Shown here: positions 1-8,400 of the stretch, one piece after another | How positions within the stretch are numbered: the stretch's first letter is position 1 | Layout of the letters: each line of letters starts with the position of its first letter | Origin: Spirochaetaceae bacterium | GTDB taxonomy: Bacteria > Spirochaetota > Spirochaetia > SZUA-6 > DRHE01 | DNA: 45,970 nt | Assembly (NCBI GenBank): GCA_020353535.1 | Contig: CP070696.1 | Coordinates: forward strand, 2,632,744-2,678,713 | Direction: 5' to 3' | Position numbers and translations under genes: made by a program | The notes under the pieces: model-generated | What the model was told of the DNA's origin: nothing | Seen by the model: the letters and a program-made list of their open reading frames with translations, nothing else | Databases searched by the model: none

Positions 1-1511
1 AGCTCCTCGGCTTCCCCAAGCTCTTCGGCTTCTTCCACAGCCTCGGCCTCTTCAATCTCCTCGGCTTCTTCCGAGGGGATCACCTCTCCAGGTTCGACGA
101 CCTCGTCGACGCCGATCTCTTCGACAACAATCCCCGCCCGTCGTGGCTGAGCCTTAGGAGTCTGTAGTGCCGGCGCTTGAACAGTCAACTGGGCACCCTC
201 TAGAGCCCGCTGTAGGAGCTCTTCGATATGGCGTATGTCCGGAGCCTCCGGTTGCACCCCGCCGACTCGGGTTTCTATGATTGATATAATCTCGTCCCAA
301 CTCCTGTCGATCATGCTGTCGATCGCAGCCCCTTTCTGTGAGGGGATCCGACCGACGCCTCTCTTGATCCGTGATTTCAATTCGCCCCTATTGTCTTGCA
401 ACTTCTTCTGCCACTGCTTCCAGTCGACCCGCTCCTTCCCTTCGATGAACTCCCGGAGGATATCTAGCTGCAGGCGCTTTATGCGCTGGGAGAGAATAAG
501 CACGGGATCCTGGCGAAGATTCAATACAAGATACAGGATGAGAAAAACTGTCAGAAAAATCGCAGCGATAACCACGACTTTCATGATTGGCTGCAGTTGA
601 AAGACCGAGTAGGGGATCAGGAGGCTCAAGGTACCGAACTCATCCGTATTGATGCTCAACAGATTGTAGTTTTCCCTCCTGCCCTCCACCTGCGCTTCCT
701 GCTGAATAGTTTCATCCGGCTCCACTTTCACTTCGAAAGGCACGGGTTCCGAGTACACGCTGTCAATGGATTCGTTCTCCCGCCATATCTCGCTCAGCTC
801 GGACTGAATCGAAGCAAGTTTTCCGGGCGAAACGTTGAAAACAATCCCCTGCTCCCCTAAAAGTGATAACTCTCTGACATCCAACGCCGGAAAACGAAGA
901 AGATACTCGAGGAGATCCCTTTTGGACACGTAGAAAAGCACCACGCCTCGAAAATCCCCGCTACGATTCACCGGAAGGGAATAGATGAAACGCTGATCTC
1001 CTCCGTCGATGACCACGCCGGGAGAATCTCCGCCCGGAGGCAGCAGCAGCGCGGACCCAATGCTCTCCCCCGTTCGATCATAATCGAGGTACTTCCTGCG
1101 CTGCTGGTCCTGGCTTTCGATGTCCGAGTTCAGAGTACTAAAGTGGATGCTTTTGCCATCAGAGCCGAGAAAACGTATCAGCTGAATGTTGGGATACAGA
1201 TCAAGGAGCCCCCCTATCTCAATCTGTAGATCCTCTATATCGTCCCGGGCAAGTTGATTACTCGGTCGAAAGGTATTCCAGGTATAATCTTTCTGAACCA
1301 GCGGCTGGAAATGCTCGATATTATCCCGGTGGTAGCGGCCTACTCGGCCAGCGATCTGCTCGAGCTGGGCCTGCCGCTCTTTCTCGATCTGAGGCTGAAA
1401 AAAGGTGGTTTCAACCACATTGAACAGACGGGTAAAGGAAAATACAGCGAAGCCACCACACAAGAGCAGTGAGATGAGGAGGCTTAACGATATTTTCAAT
1501 CTCTGCCGCAT
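1..1511 (-). CDS. Two-TM sensor-like protein with acidic Glu/Ala-rich tail (partial)
   Basis: The frame is open from an ATG at 1511 to the left edge (503 codons), so the C-terminus is missing. A hydrophobic helix at residues 7-27 is followed by about 275 residues predicted outside the membrane. A second helix (about 305-330) leads to a cytoplasmic region with Lys/Arg-rich helices and then a run of EEAEE-type acidic repeats at about 470-503. A TM, extracytoplasmic domain, TM layout is typical of Cache-type sensors, but I recognise no diagnostic ligand motif. No kinase, cyclase or phosphatase domain is visible before the edge. The GGAG upstream lies 14 nt from the ATG, rather far, so the start is moderately secure. 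It lies 250 bp beyond the last gene of the ribosomal cluster, separated by a hairpin array. Function unknown. Confidence 0.75.
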   Translation of the reverse strand, partial: MRQRLKISLSLLISLLLCGGFAVFSFTRLFNVVETTFFQPQIEKERQAQLEQIAGRVGRYHRDNIEHFQPLVQKDYTWNTFRPSNQLARDDIEDLQIEIGGLLDLYPNIQLIRFLGSDGKSIHFSTLNSDIESQDQQRRKYLDYDRTGESIGSALLLPPGGDSPGVVIDGGDQRFIYSLPVNRSGDFRGVVLFYVSKRDLLEYLLRFPALDVRELSLLGEQGIVFNVSPGKLASIQSELSEIWRENESIDSVYSEPVPFEVKVEPDETIQQEAQVEGRRENYNLLSINTDEFGTLSLLIPYSVFQLQPIMKVVVIAAIFLTVFLILYLVLNLRQDPVLILSQRIKRLQLDILREFIEGKERVDWKQWQKKLQDNRGELKSRIKRGVGRIPSQKGAAIDSMIDRSWDEIISIIETRVGGVQPEAPDIRHIEELLQRALEGAQLTVQAPALQTPKAQPRRAGIVVEEIGVDEVVEPGEVIPSEEAEEIEEAEAVEEAEELGEAEE

Positions 1512-1566
1512 GGAACGAGGGTAATCTCCTACGGTTTTTCCCCAATGGGTCCTATTCTAATATATT

Positions 1567-1605
1567 AAAACGCAATCTTCGATTCCATCCATCAGGAAGA
1601 TTGCG
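1567..1605 (-). terminator. Possible rho-independent terminator formed by the last hairpin repeat
   Basis: On the minus strand a perfect 10-bp stem (CGCAATCTTC with GAAGATTGCG, 15-nt loop) is followed immediately by TTTT and an AT-rich stretch. It is the final unit of the tandem array and lies after the last gene of the ribosomal cluster, where a terminator would be expected. The stem is only half GC, so strength is uncertain. Confidence 0.4.
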
Positions 1606-1720
1606 ATATTACGTCGGACACCGCAATCTTCATTCCTTCCTTTAATATAGAAGATTGCGATATTACGTCGGACATCGCAATCTTCACTCCTTCCTTTAAT
1701 ATAGAAGATTGCGATATTAC
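1571..1720. repeat. Three-unit 54-bp tandem array of perfect hairpins
   Basis: CGCAATCTTC occurs at 1571, 1622 and 1676, and its reverse complement GAAGATTGCG at 1596, 1650 and 1704, giving a 54-bp period (first spacing 51). Either neighbouring arm can pair. Between units two and three the stem extends to 12 perfect base pairs (1650-1661 with 1674-1685, 12-nt loop). On the minus strand, the direction of the flanking genes, the two complete 18-nt loops hold AAGGAAGGA. The array fills most of the gap between the 211-residue membrane protein and the sensor-like gene. It is neither a CRISPR array nor an insertion sequence. Confidence 0.9.
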
Positions 1721-1748
1721 TACAGCCGAATATCGAAAAAAAGCTGTC

Positions 1749-1779
1749 ATTATAATATCGGCGCTCAACTTGCTCCCAA
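1749..1779 (-). promoter_or_regulatory. Weak candidate promoter for the sensor-like gene
   Basis: On the minus strand TTGGGA (1774-1779) is followed by TATAAT (1749-1754) at 19 bp, or by TATTAT (1752-1757) at 16 bp. It lies over the 3' end of the upstream membrane-protein gene and just before the hairpin array, so the array would be in the leader. The -35 match is poor. Confidence 0.25.
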
Positions 1780-2400
1780 TAGGGCAGAAAATGGGAAAAA
1801 AAGGGCGCCCCAATTCACGACTAGAACACTAACAAGGGTGACCACACCGACTGCCGTGTTTCGTATCTGAGCAGGAGGCGCGCTTGATTGCTGTGCTCCG
1901 AAATCGAGAATGCCTTCAAATAGGTCATCAAGACGCTGAACCAGGTTATGACGGGTAAGTCGCTCCCGCCTGGAGAGAAGCTCGTTGAGATAGTCGAGAG
2001 TCTGGGAAACGTATCTTCCCAAAATCCCCGGCAGTCGAACAGAGGAGCGAACGCAGATGCGCGACACGTACAGAAGGCTCACTAGGGTCGTAGCCTTGGA
2101 TATGCCAATATCCAAGGCCCCCAGTGTAATCCGCAATGGTCCGAACTGCAAAACAATCCGCCCGAGGGGGGAAAACAGGTTCACGACAATCGTGGTGGCC
2201 ATAAAGATGACACTGCCGATAACCAGACGCCGCCTGCCTGTGGTAATGGACAATACAGCGACAGTGAAGAAGAGAGTGGTCTGGACTGCTTTGACAATAA
2301 GGTTCTGTTGGAGGACAACAGCCGGGGCCAGAAATAATCCCGTAAGTAGCAAAAAAGAGGGAGACACCTGTCGGTCGATCCAGGAATCTCCCTCTCTCAA
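1765..2400 (-). CDS. Multi-pass membrane protein of unknown function
   Basis: This 211-residue protein has about four to five hydrophobic segments: residues 15-32, 37-53, 57-78, roughly 95-112, and 183-205 at the C-terminus. An amphipathic charged region lies at about 128-165 (RYVSQTLDYLNELLSRRERL). The start is a TTG at 2400, chosen because GAGGGTGAG sits about 9 nt upstream and the frame opens 16 nt after rplQ stops. Position and spacing make it the last gene of the alpha-operon transcript. The motif-free architecture vaguely recalls EcfT/CbiQ-type transporter membrane subunits, but the characteristic Ala-Arg-Gly motifs are absent, so I give no function. Confidence 0.7.
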   Translation of the reverse strand: MREGDSWIDRQVSPSFLLLTGLFLAPAVVLQQNLIVKAVQTTLFFTVAVLSITTGRRRLVIGSVIFMATTIVVNLFSPLGRIVLQFGPLRITLGALDIGISKATTLVSLLYVSRICVRSSVRLPGILGRYVSQTLDYLNELLSRRERLTRHNLVQRLDDLFEGILDFGAQQSSAPPAQIRNTAVGVVTLVSVLVVNWGALFFPFSALLGAS

Positions 2401-2416
2401 TTTCAGTTTCTCACCC

Positions 2417-2833
2417 TCAGGATTCTTGAGTCTCCTGCTTTTCCGCAGGCTTTTTCTTCTTCTTTTTCACGATCTCTTTCCGTTCCACAAGTTCCAGGAA
2501 CACCATTTCCGATGCATCGCCGTAGCGTTGACCCAGTTTGAGAATGCGCGTATACCCTCCAGGTCTCTCGCTGAATCGGGGAGCGATTTCCGTAAACAGC
2601 TTGGCAAGTACCGCCTTGTCCTGGATCATCCTGGCAACGATCCTGCGGTTGTGGACGTTGTCATGACGGGCTCGGGTAATCAGCCTCTCGGCAACGCGTC
2701 GAATCTCCCGGGCTTTCGGCTTGGTTGTTTTAATTCGTTCATACCGGAATAGCGCCGTAGCCATACTCCTGTACAGCGCTTTTCTGTGGCTTACGTTTCG
2801 TCCGAGACGATTGTAACCAATCCTATGCTTCAT
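2417..2833 (-). CDS. rplQ: Large ribosomal subunit protein bL17
   Basis: L17 lies next to the exit of the peptide tunnel in the 50S subunit. The N-terminus [20 protein letters not shown] is the family signature and fixes the ATG at 2833. The core ends near residue 120, followed by a short basic tail ([10 protein letters not shown]) that lengthens the protein to 138 residues, against about 115-130 usually. The gene overlaps the 3' end of rpoA by 11 bp, so translation is probably coupled. It is the last ribosomal protein gene of the alpha operon, in the usual rpoA-rplQ order. Confidence 0.97.
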   Translation of the reverse strand: MKHRIGYNRLGRNVSHRKALYRSMATALFRYERIKTTKPKAREIRRVAERLITRARHDNVHNRRIVARMIQDKAVLAKLFTEIAPRFSERPGGYTRILKLGQRYGDASEMVFLELVERKEIVKKKKKKPAEKQETQES

Positions 2834-3893
2834 CGATCTGTTCCTCTTGTTTATTATCCTCTTCCATGCTCAAGGCGAGGGCTTTCTTCAAGGCGCTGTA
2901 ATCTTTCATACCCAGAGAGAGATTTCTGTCTCGAAGCTTCTCTTTGATCTCTTGAAGGGATTTCTTGCCGAAATTCCGGGTTTTGGCAATTTCCTCTTCG
3001 GTCCTGCGGGTCAGATCACCGATAGTCTTGATATTGGCGTTTCTCAGACAGTTGCTCGAGCGCACGGAGAGCTCCAACTCTTCCACCGGGGTGTCCAGAA
3101 CCGCCCGAATACGCGCCTCCTCCTCGTCGATTTCACCTTCCTCTTCCGCCGATTCTTCGTCGAAATTAATAAATATCGAGAGATGATCTTTGGCAATCTT
3201 TGCCGCCTCTGCAAGGGCATCTTCCGGGGCTATAGTACCATCGGTCCAAAGCTCCAAAACGAGCTTGTCGTAGTCGGTGCGTTGTCCTACCCGGGTATTC
3301 TCCACCAGATATTTCACCTTTTTCACGGGAGAAAACACCGCATCGATGGGAATCGTTCCAATTACCTCGATGTATTTTTCGCTTCTCTCCGAGGGTACAT
3401 ACCCTCTACCCAGATCAATCTGTATCTCCAGCTCCAAGTTGGCTTTTTCCATAAGAGTACAGATGAGCAGGTCCTTATTGATCACCTCCAAGGTATCATC
3501 GACCTGGATGTCTTTTGCCGTGATCGTGCCTGGTCCCTTAGCCTCGACAACGATTACTTTTTCCTCTTCTCCCCCTGGCAGATTGATTTTTATCGCTTTC
3601 AGGTTATTTATGATATCCGGAGTGTCTTCCGCTACTTCCGGAATTGCTTCGTATTCGCTGGTAATCACCTTGGGAGTTCCGTCCTCCCCATAGCTGGTGA
3701 TTCGTATAGCACTGATCGCATATCCCTGGATCGAGGACAATAGGATACGGCGCAGCGTATTGCCCATCGTCACTCCATAACCCCGTTCAAAAGGATAGGC
3801 TACAAACTTGCCGTAGTTCGCATCGCTTTCCAAATGTTCGAAGGTGATTCCCTTTGGTCTCTTGAATCCTTTCAACAGATTCTTTCTTGCCAT
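2823..3893 (-). CDS. rpoA: RNA polymerase subunit alpha
   Basis: The alpha subunit dimer is the scaffold on which beta and beta-prime assemble, and its C-terminal domain contacts UP elements and activators. The N-terminal domain (about 1-235) includes [17 protein letters not shown], the conserved dimerisation/assembly segment. After an acidic linker (about 245-260) the C-terminal helix-hairpin-helix domain (about 265-330) shows [19 protein letters not shown] and the [13 protein letters not shown] signature. At 356 residues it is slightly long because of an acidic C-terminal tail. It lies between rpsD and rplQ, as in most bacteria. Confidence 0.98.
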   Translation of the reverse strand: MARKNLLKGFKRPKGITFEHLESDANYGKFVAYPFERGYGVTMGNTLRRILLSSIQGYAISAIRITSYGEDGTPKVITSEYEAIPEVAEDTPDIINNLKAIKINLPGGEEEKVIVVEAKGPGTITAKDIQVDDTLEVINKDLLICTLMEKANLELEIQIDLGRGYVPSERSEKYIEVIGTIPIDAVFSPVKKVKYLVENTRVGQRTDYDKLVLELWTDGTIAPEDALAEAAKIAKDHLSIFINFDEESAEEEGEIDEEEARIRAVLDTPVEELELSVRSSNCLRNANIKTIGDLTRRTEEEIAKTRNFGKKSLQEIKEKLRDRNLSLGMKDYSALKKALALSMEEDNKQEEQIDEA

Positions 3894-3928
3894 CCCTACT
3901 CCTTATACGGTGAACCGGTGAGCATTCC

Positions 3929-4564
3929 TTACTTGGAATAAAGCTCAACGATCAGCTGTTCTTGTACTTCCGCCAGATCGGTTATATCGGCGCGCCTGGG
4001 TATGGCTACTACCTTTCCCCAGACTTTGTCCGGATCCACCTCCAACCACGGTACAACACCGGAACGGGAATACTCTTTCAAGCTATCCTTGATCGCGGTG
4101 AGCTTTTTACTCTTCTCCTGGAGTTCGATCTCATCTCCTTCTCTGACCAGAAAGGAGGGTACCGTAACACGACGGCCATTTACACGCACATGACCATGGC
4201 AAACAAGCTGCCTACCCTGCTTCCTCGAACTAGCAAAATGCATTCGATATACCATGTTGTCCAGACGTCGTTCCAGCATGGTTACCAGAGTCTCACCGGT
4301 TATGCCTTTTTGCGTCGCGGCTTTTGTGAAGAACAGACGAAACTGTTTCTCCATCATTCCGTACATTCTCTTTACTTTCTGCTTTTCCCGAAGCTGGATG
4401 CCATAGTCGGACAGCTTCTTGGACCGGGCTCTGAGGTTACGGCCCGGCTTTCCTCTACGCTTGGTAATCGGACACTTGTCGGTCTTACACCTTTCGCCCT
4501 TGAGAAAGAGCTTCGTTTCTTCGGCTCTACACATCCGGCACTGAGGACCTGTGTAACGTCCCAT
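3929..4564 (-). CDS. rpsD: Small ribosomal subunit protein uS4
   Basis: S4 nucleates assembly of the 30S body and helps shape the mRNA entry site. The N-terminus keeps the zinc-binding pattern Cys9-x2-Cys12-x13-Cys26-x4-Cys31, so this is the C+ (zinc) form. The S4 RNA-binding domain (about 98-160) contains LERRLDNMVYRM and VCHGHVRVNGRRV. Length 211 matches the family. The adjacent location to rpoA is standard; in E. coli S4 represses the alpha operon by binding the rpsM leader, but I see no obvious equivalent pseudoknot here. Confidence 0.98.
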   Translation of the reverse strand: MGRYTGPQCRMCRAEETKLFLKGERCKTDKCPITKRRGKPGRNLRARSKKLSDYGIQLREKQKVKRMYGMMEKQFRLFFTKAATQKGITGETLVTMLERRLDNMVYRMHFASSRKQGRQLVCHGHVRVNGRRVTVPSFLVREGDEIELQEKSKKLTAIKDSLKEYSRSGVVPWLEVDPDKVWGKVVAIPRRADITDLAEVQEQLIVELYSK

Positions 4565-4584
4565 TCGTTATCCTCCCTATTCAC

Positions 4585-4968
4585 CTACACGCGCCGCTTC
4601 TTCTGGGGCCGGCAACCATTGTGAGGTATCGGAGTAACATCCTGGATCGAACGCACCCGCAAGCCCAGGGCGCCCAACGAACGAATAGCCGACTCGCCCC
4701 CAACACCGGGACCTTTGACGTACACGTGCACTTCACTCAGCCCATATTCTTTTGCCCGGGTGACCGCCGCTTCCGCCGTCATCTGGGCTGCGTACGGAGT
4801 GGATTTCTTCGCTCCTTTGAACCCTAAACTTCCCGCCGATGCCCACGACAGGGCATTGCCCATCCTGTCGGTAATGGTGATGATCGTGTTGTTGAAGGTC
4901 GCCTGAATGTAGACATTGCCTTCGGCAACACTTTTTTTCTTGTCTCTCTTTGTCTTGCTCTTAGCCAC
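4585..4968 (-). CDS. rpsK: Small ribosomal subunit protein uS11
   Basis: S11 sits on the 30S platform near the E site. The core from [26 protein letters not shown] through [26 protein letters not shown] is fully conserved, including the C-terminal PHNGCRP motif. The 127-residue length is normal. The N-terminal Lys-rich extension ([14 protein letters not shown]) is typical. It follows rpsM with a 10-bp gap. Confidence 0.98.
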   Translation of the reverse strand: MAKSKTKRDKKKSVAEGNVYIQATFNNTIITITDRMGNALSWASAGSLGFKGAKKSTPYAAQMTAEAAVTRAKEYGLSEVHVYVKGPGVGGESAIRSLGALGLRVRSIQDVTPIPHNGCRPQKKRRV

Positions 4969-4978
4969 TTATATCCCC

Positions 4979-5350
4979 TTACTTCGCTCTTCTCTTTCCG
5001 GCTACGGTCTCGCGCTTACCTTTACGGGTTCGGGCATTGGTCCGAGTTCGCTGACCCCGCACGGGCAGACCCTTTCTGTGTCTCAAGCCCCGATAGGACC
5101 CAATATCCATCAAGCGTTTTATATTCAGAGAAACTTCCGTGCGCAGTCGACCTTCTACCTTGTAGTCGTTCTCAATAATCTTCCTGAGAACATTGACTTC
5201 CTCCGGTGACAGATCGTTGATCCTGCGCCCTGGATCGATTCCGGCGCTGACACAGATCGCCTCCGCAGAGGATCTTCCTATCCCGAAAATGTAGGTTAGG
5301 GCTATATCCACATGTTTGTTGGGGAGATCAACCCCGGCAATTCGAGCCAT
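4979..5350 (-). CDS. rpsM: Small ribosomal subunit protein uS13
   Basis: S13 lies in the 30S head and contacts 50S protein L5 and P-site tRNA. The protein starts [20 protein letters not shown] and contains the helix-turn-helix-like [26 protein letters not shown] segment that ends in the basic C-terminal tail reaching toward the P site. Length 123 is usual. It lies directly after rpmJ, with no infA between them and secY. Confidence 0.98.
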   Translation of the reverse strand: MARIAGVDLPNKHVDIALTYIFGIGRSSAEAICVSAGIDPGRRINDLSPEEVNVLRKIIENDYKVEGRLRTEVSLNIKRLMDIGSYRGLRHRKGLPVRGQRTRTNARTRKGKRETVAGKRRAK

Positions 5351-5359
5351 GCACTCCTC

Positions 5360-5473
5360 CTATCTCTGTCGCTGTTTGTGCTTGGGATTCTGGCAGATAA
5401 TACGCACCACCCCTCTTCTGCGAATAACCTTGCACTTGTCACAAATTGGTTTAACACTAACTCGTACTTTCAT
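5360..5473 (-). CDS. rpmJ: Large ribosomal subunit protein bL36
   Basis: A 37-residue frame starts at ATG 5473, 8 nt after GGAGGAG. The product begins [20 protein letters not shown] and carries the zinc ligands Cys11, Cys14, Cys27 and His32, so it is the zinc-binding C+ form of L36. L36 is a tiny late-assembling 50S protein that binds 23S rRNA near L6 and L16. The gene sits 23 bp after secY and 9 bp before rpsM. Confidence 0.97.
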   Translation of the reverse strand: MKVRVSVKPICDKCKVIRRRGVVRIICQNPKHKQRQR

Positions 5474-5496
5474 TTAAACTCTCCTCCCAAAAGGAC

Positions 5497-6816
5497 CTAC
5501 AGGTACCGGGATCTGATTCTCCCCTTGCGAACGATTCCCTCGTGGTGGTGCATGCGCAGTTGTCCCTCTATTTGACTCATCGTGTCCAGGTCCACACCCA
5601 CCATGATTAGAAGCGAGGTCCCTCCCATCAGAAATGCCACCGAGGAGGGAATATTCAGCCAGGTTTGAACGATGGTAGGAATCACCGCGATTAAAGCCAG
5701 GAAAAGAGCCCCTGGAAGAACGATTCTGTTGAGTATCCGGGTGAAGTATTCCTCCATCTTGTCCGAGCGAATGCCCGGTATCGAACCTCCGTTCTCACGG
5801 ATGTTTTTGGAGATCTCGATCGGGTTCAGGGTTACCTGCGTATAGAAGTACGCAAAAAAGATGATCAGGCCGGTGTAGGCGATGATGTAGGGTACTCCGT
5901 TCGGCCGGAGCCATGAGGCGAATCGGGACAGCCAATCCACCCGGGATCCCAAATTTTGAGCGATCTGCAGCGGAAACACCAAAATCGAGGAAGCAAAAAT
6001 CACTGGAATCACACCCGATGGGTTGATCTTAAAAGGGAGGTACGAGTTCTGCGCGCCGTAGATTTTACGACCGATCACCCGCTTGGCGTAGTGGACAGGT
6101 ATCTTTCGTTGTCCCTGCTGCTCGTACACGACCAAAGCGACGACCACAACAAACATCACCAAGACCACGATCATGAATACCGGATTCAACTCTCGTCGTC
6201 GGATCTGCTCGACGATCGTATAGATTGCATAGGGAATGCGGGTCACTATCCCCGCAAAGATCAACAGGGAAATACCGTTCCCGATTCCCCTTTGGGTGAT
6301 CTGTTCCCCCAACCACATCAAGAGTATTGTCCCGGAGGTTACCGTCAGTATGGCGATGAAGGTATAGGCTGTACGGTTCAGGGTGATGGCGTCTGGAATC
6401 CTGTCAACGTAGGAGGTTACGGCAAATCCTTGGATGAGGCAGACCAAAATGGTACCATAGCGGGTATACCGCTGGATCTTCTTTCTGCCCCCCTCCTCCT
6501 GGGATATTGCCTTAAGCTTGGGAAAAACCAGCATCAGCAGCTGCATAATGATCGACGTCGAAATGTAGGGCATGATGCCGAGCATGAAAATCGAGAAATT
6601 CTTGAACGCCCCACCCGCAAAGAAATCCAGATAATCTGTGATCCCGAAGGTGCTGGCCGCCTCCTGTGCAGTCATATAGGTTTTCAACGCAGTCAGATTT
6701 ACCCCGGGAATGGGGATATTGGCACCAAGACGAAAGATGAAGAGCACGAAGATGGTGAACAGGATGCGATCCCGCAGGTCTTTGACTCTAAATATATCTA
6801 CAATTGGATTCGCCAT
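5497..6816 (-). CDS. secY: Protein translocase channel subunit SecY
   Basis: SecY forms the protein-conducting pore of the inner membrane and works with SecE, encoded in this window at 31562-31741. The 439-residue protein shows about ten hydrophobic helices, the first being LRDRILFTIFVLFIFRLG. It has the plug-region motif GGAFKNFSIFMLGIMPYIS (about 67-85) and the conserved cytoplasmic segment PFKINPSGVIPVIFA of the pore region (about 261-276). The C-terminal cytosolic loop before the last helices carries PIEISKNIRENGGSIPGIR. It is the last gene of the spc cluster, as usual, but adk, map and infA do not follow. Confidence 0.98.
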   Translation of the reverse strand: MANPIVDIFRVKDLRDRILFTIFVLFIFRLGANIPIPGVNLTALKTYMTAQEAASTFGITDYLDFFAGGAFKNFSIFMLGIMPYISTSIIMQLLMLVFPKLKAISQEEGGRKKIQRYTRYGTILVCLIQGFAVTSYVDRIPDAITLNRTAYTFIAILTVTSGTILLMWLGEQITQRGIGNGISLLIFAGIVTRIPYAIYTIVEQIRRRELNPVFMIVVLVMFVVVVALVVYEQQGQRKIPVHYAKRVIGRKIYGAQNSYLPFKINPSGVIPVIFASSILVFPLQIAQNLGSRVDWLSRFASWLRPNGVPYIIAYTGLIIFFAYFYTQVTLNPIEISKNIRENGGSIPGIRSDKMEEYFTRILNRIVLPGALFLALIAVIPTIVQTWLNIPSSVAFLMGGTSLLIMVGVDLDTMSQIEGQLRMHHHEGIVRKGRIRSRYL

Positions 6817-6829
6817 AATCTAATAGGTC

Positions 6830-7306
6830 CTATACTTCTTTCCTTGCATTACTTTCTGCCGAAACAATCGTCCCTCCCGCTGCCCTGATCTTGTCCGCGG
6901 CACCGGAGGTAACCTTGTCGACGGCCACAGTAAGTTTTTTCTTAATGGTACCGCTACCCAGGATCTTGATCGGTACGCTCTTCGCATGAGCCCGAGGACG
7001 GATCAGGCCCGCCGCGGCCAGGGACTCCCTGTTAACCGTGTCTCCATCTTTGAAGACATTCAAAGCTTTCACATCGAGGGTCACAAACCTCTTTTTAAAG
7101 GGGTGATTGGAAAAGCCCCTTCTGGCAACCCGGCGAAACAGAGGCATCTGACCGCCCTCGAATCCGAGTCTGGTACCACCACCGGCTCGCGAGTTCTGGC
7201 CCTTGGTTCCTTTGCCCGCAGTACAACCCTTGCCGGTTCCGGTTCCACGACCCAGTACTTTGGGTGAAGTCGTGGCTCCTTTTGGCTTAACAATATTCAT
7301 GTTCAT
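6830..7306 (-). CDS. rplO: Large ribosomal subunit protein uL15
   Basis: L15 is a late-assembling 50S protein with a long glycine- and lysine-rich N-terminal extension, visible here as RGTGTGKGCTAGKGTKGQNS followed by RAGGGTRLGFEGGQMPLFRR. The C-terminal globular part ends at residue 158, slightly longer than the 145-150 norm. Two in-frame ATGs (7306 and 7300) both lie within reach of AAAGGAG, so the start may be two codons later. The gene sits between rpmD and secY. Confidence 0.97.
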   Translation of the reverse strand: MNMNIVKPKGATTSPKVLGRGTGTGKGCTAGKGTKGQNSRAGGGTRLGFEGGQMPLFRRVARRGFSNHPFKKRFVTLDVKALNVFKDGDTVNRESLAAAGLIRPRAHAKSVPIKILGSGTIKKKLTVAVDKVTSGAADKIRAAGGTIVSAESNARKEV

Positions 7307-7315
7307 CCCGCTCCT

Positions 7316-7516
7316 TTACTCGGATGACCGGGAGGTGGAAAGCTCCTCCACTTCCACAAGATGGGAAACGGCACGAACCATCCCTAATACCGGTGCTGTT
7401 GCCTCGTGCACGACAGAGGAACTCAAGCGCTTCAAACCCAGAGCCCTTACGGTTTTCCTTGTCTGGGGTTTCTGTCCAATCGGACTCCTAATCAGTCGTA
7501 TTCGTATCTTCTGCAT
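7316..7516 (-). CDS. rpmD: Large ribosomal subunit protein uL30
   Basis: A 66-residue L30: [20 protein letters not shown] followed by [10 protein letters not shown] and the NH2-proximal fold typical of the family. I chose ATG 7516 rather than the in-frame TTG at 7531 because the family begins at this Met and the TTG would overlap the rpsE stop codon. The Ser-rich C-terminus ([10 protein letters not shown]) is a few residues longer than usual. Located between rpsE and rplO, the standard order. Confidence 0.95.
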   Translation of the reverse strand: MQKIRIRLIRSPIGQKPQTRKTVRALGLKRLSSSVVHEATAPVLGMVRAVSHLVEVEELSTSRSSE

Positions 7517-7521
7517 AATCC

Positions 7522-8010
7522 TTAACCCCAAAACTCGCTCAAGGTTTTTCCACGATTAGCCGCTGCCGTCCTAGCATCCATCAATTTGCTGAATCCCTCA
7601 AACACGGCCTTTACGATATTCATCGAGTTTGCCGATCCGAGAGATTTACTCAAGATGTCCTTTATTCCTGCCGCTTCCATTACCGCTCTGACAGGTCCCC
7701 CTGCGATAATTCCGGTGCCTGGAGAAGCCGGCTTTAATACGACTTTGGCGCCCTTGAACTTGCCGATAATCTGATGAGGTATGGTCACTCGCTTCATCGG
7801 GATACGCACCATGTTCTTCTTGGCCCGATCTAAACTCTTACGAATCGCGTCGGAGACATAATTCGCCTTGCCGAAGCCGTAACCCGCCTGCCCGTTTCTA
7901 TCACCGACAACCGAAATGGCGGAGAAGGAGAATCTCCGTCCGCCTTTTACGACCTTGGCTATACGGTTCAGCCGCACTAGCTTTTCAACGTATTCTTTTT
8001 CCTGTTCCAA
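7522..8010 (-). CDS. rpsE: Small ribosomal subunit protein uS5
   Basis: S5 borders the mRNA entry channel and contributes to decoding accuracy. The N-terminal double-stranded-RNA-binding-like domain contains [20 protein letters not shown] and [17 protein letters not shown]. The C-terminal domain contains [19 protein letters not shown] and [20 protein letters not shown]. Length 162 is typical. The GGRR loop, where spectinomycin-resistance changes occur in other bacteria, looks wild-type. Confidence 0.98.
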   Translation of the reverse strand: MEQEKEYVEKLVRLNRIAKVVKGGRRFSFSAISVVGDRNGQAGYGFGKANYVSDAIRKSLDRAKKNMVRIPMKRVTIPHQIIGKFKGAKVVLKPASPGTGIIAGGPVRAVMEAAGIKDILSKSLGSANSMNIVKAVFEGFSKLMDARTAAANRGKTLSEFWG

Positions 8011-8021
8011 CTCTCACACTC

Positions 8022-8381
8022 CTAGAACTGAATACCCGCTTTGCGGGCGCCTTCTGCAATGGATCGCACGATGCCGTGATATGCGTAACCGTTTCGATCA
8101 AAGACAACTCTGTCGATCTTCTTTTCCTTTAATCGTCCCGCCACTACTTGGCCCAGCTTTTCGGCTCCGTCAATGGTGCTCTTCAGCTTGCGTAGTTCTT
8201 TCTCGATATTCGAAGCGGATACCAAAGTCTGTTCCTTCTGGTCATCAATGACTTGGACGTATAGGTAGCGACCACTTTTAAAAACCGTCATCCTGGGCCG
8301 GTCGCCGACACCGCTTACCAGTTTGCGGATGTGCTTTTTACGACGTATCCGGCGTATCTTTTTCTGCTCCAATCTGTCCAT
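8022..8381 (-). CDS. rplR: Large ribosomal subunit protein uL18
   Basis: L18 binds 5S rRNA together with L5 and helps anchor it in the central protuberance. The basic N-terminus (RRIRRKKHIRKLVSGVGDRP) and the core RMTVFKSGRYLYVQVIDD, followed by the C-terminal FDRNGYAYHGIVRSIAEGAR signature, are clear. The 119-residue length is normal. The gene lies between rplF and rpsE. Confidence 0.97.
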   Translation of the reverse strand: MDRLEQKKIRRIRRKKHIRKLVSGVGDRPRMTVFKSGRYLYVQVIDDQKEQTLVSASNIEKELRKLKSTIDGAEKLGQVVAGRLKEKKIDRVVFDRNGYAYHGIVRSIAEGARKAGIQF

Positions 8382-8400
8382 AATAACTCTTCCTGTCGGA

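Noticed and set aside
1571..1720. Possible CRISPR array (palindromic units of about 36 bp with 18-bp intervals)
   Set aside because: The intervals between units are nearly identical rather than unique spacers, there are only three units, and no cas genes are near.
1592..1813. Open frame on the minus strand encoding an 18-residue repeat protein
   Set aside because: It is created by the 54-bp tandem array, whose period is a multiple of three; it overlaps the end of the real membrane-protein gene and has no family likeness as a whole.
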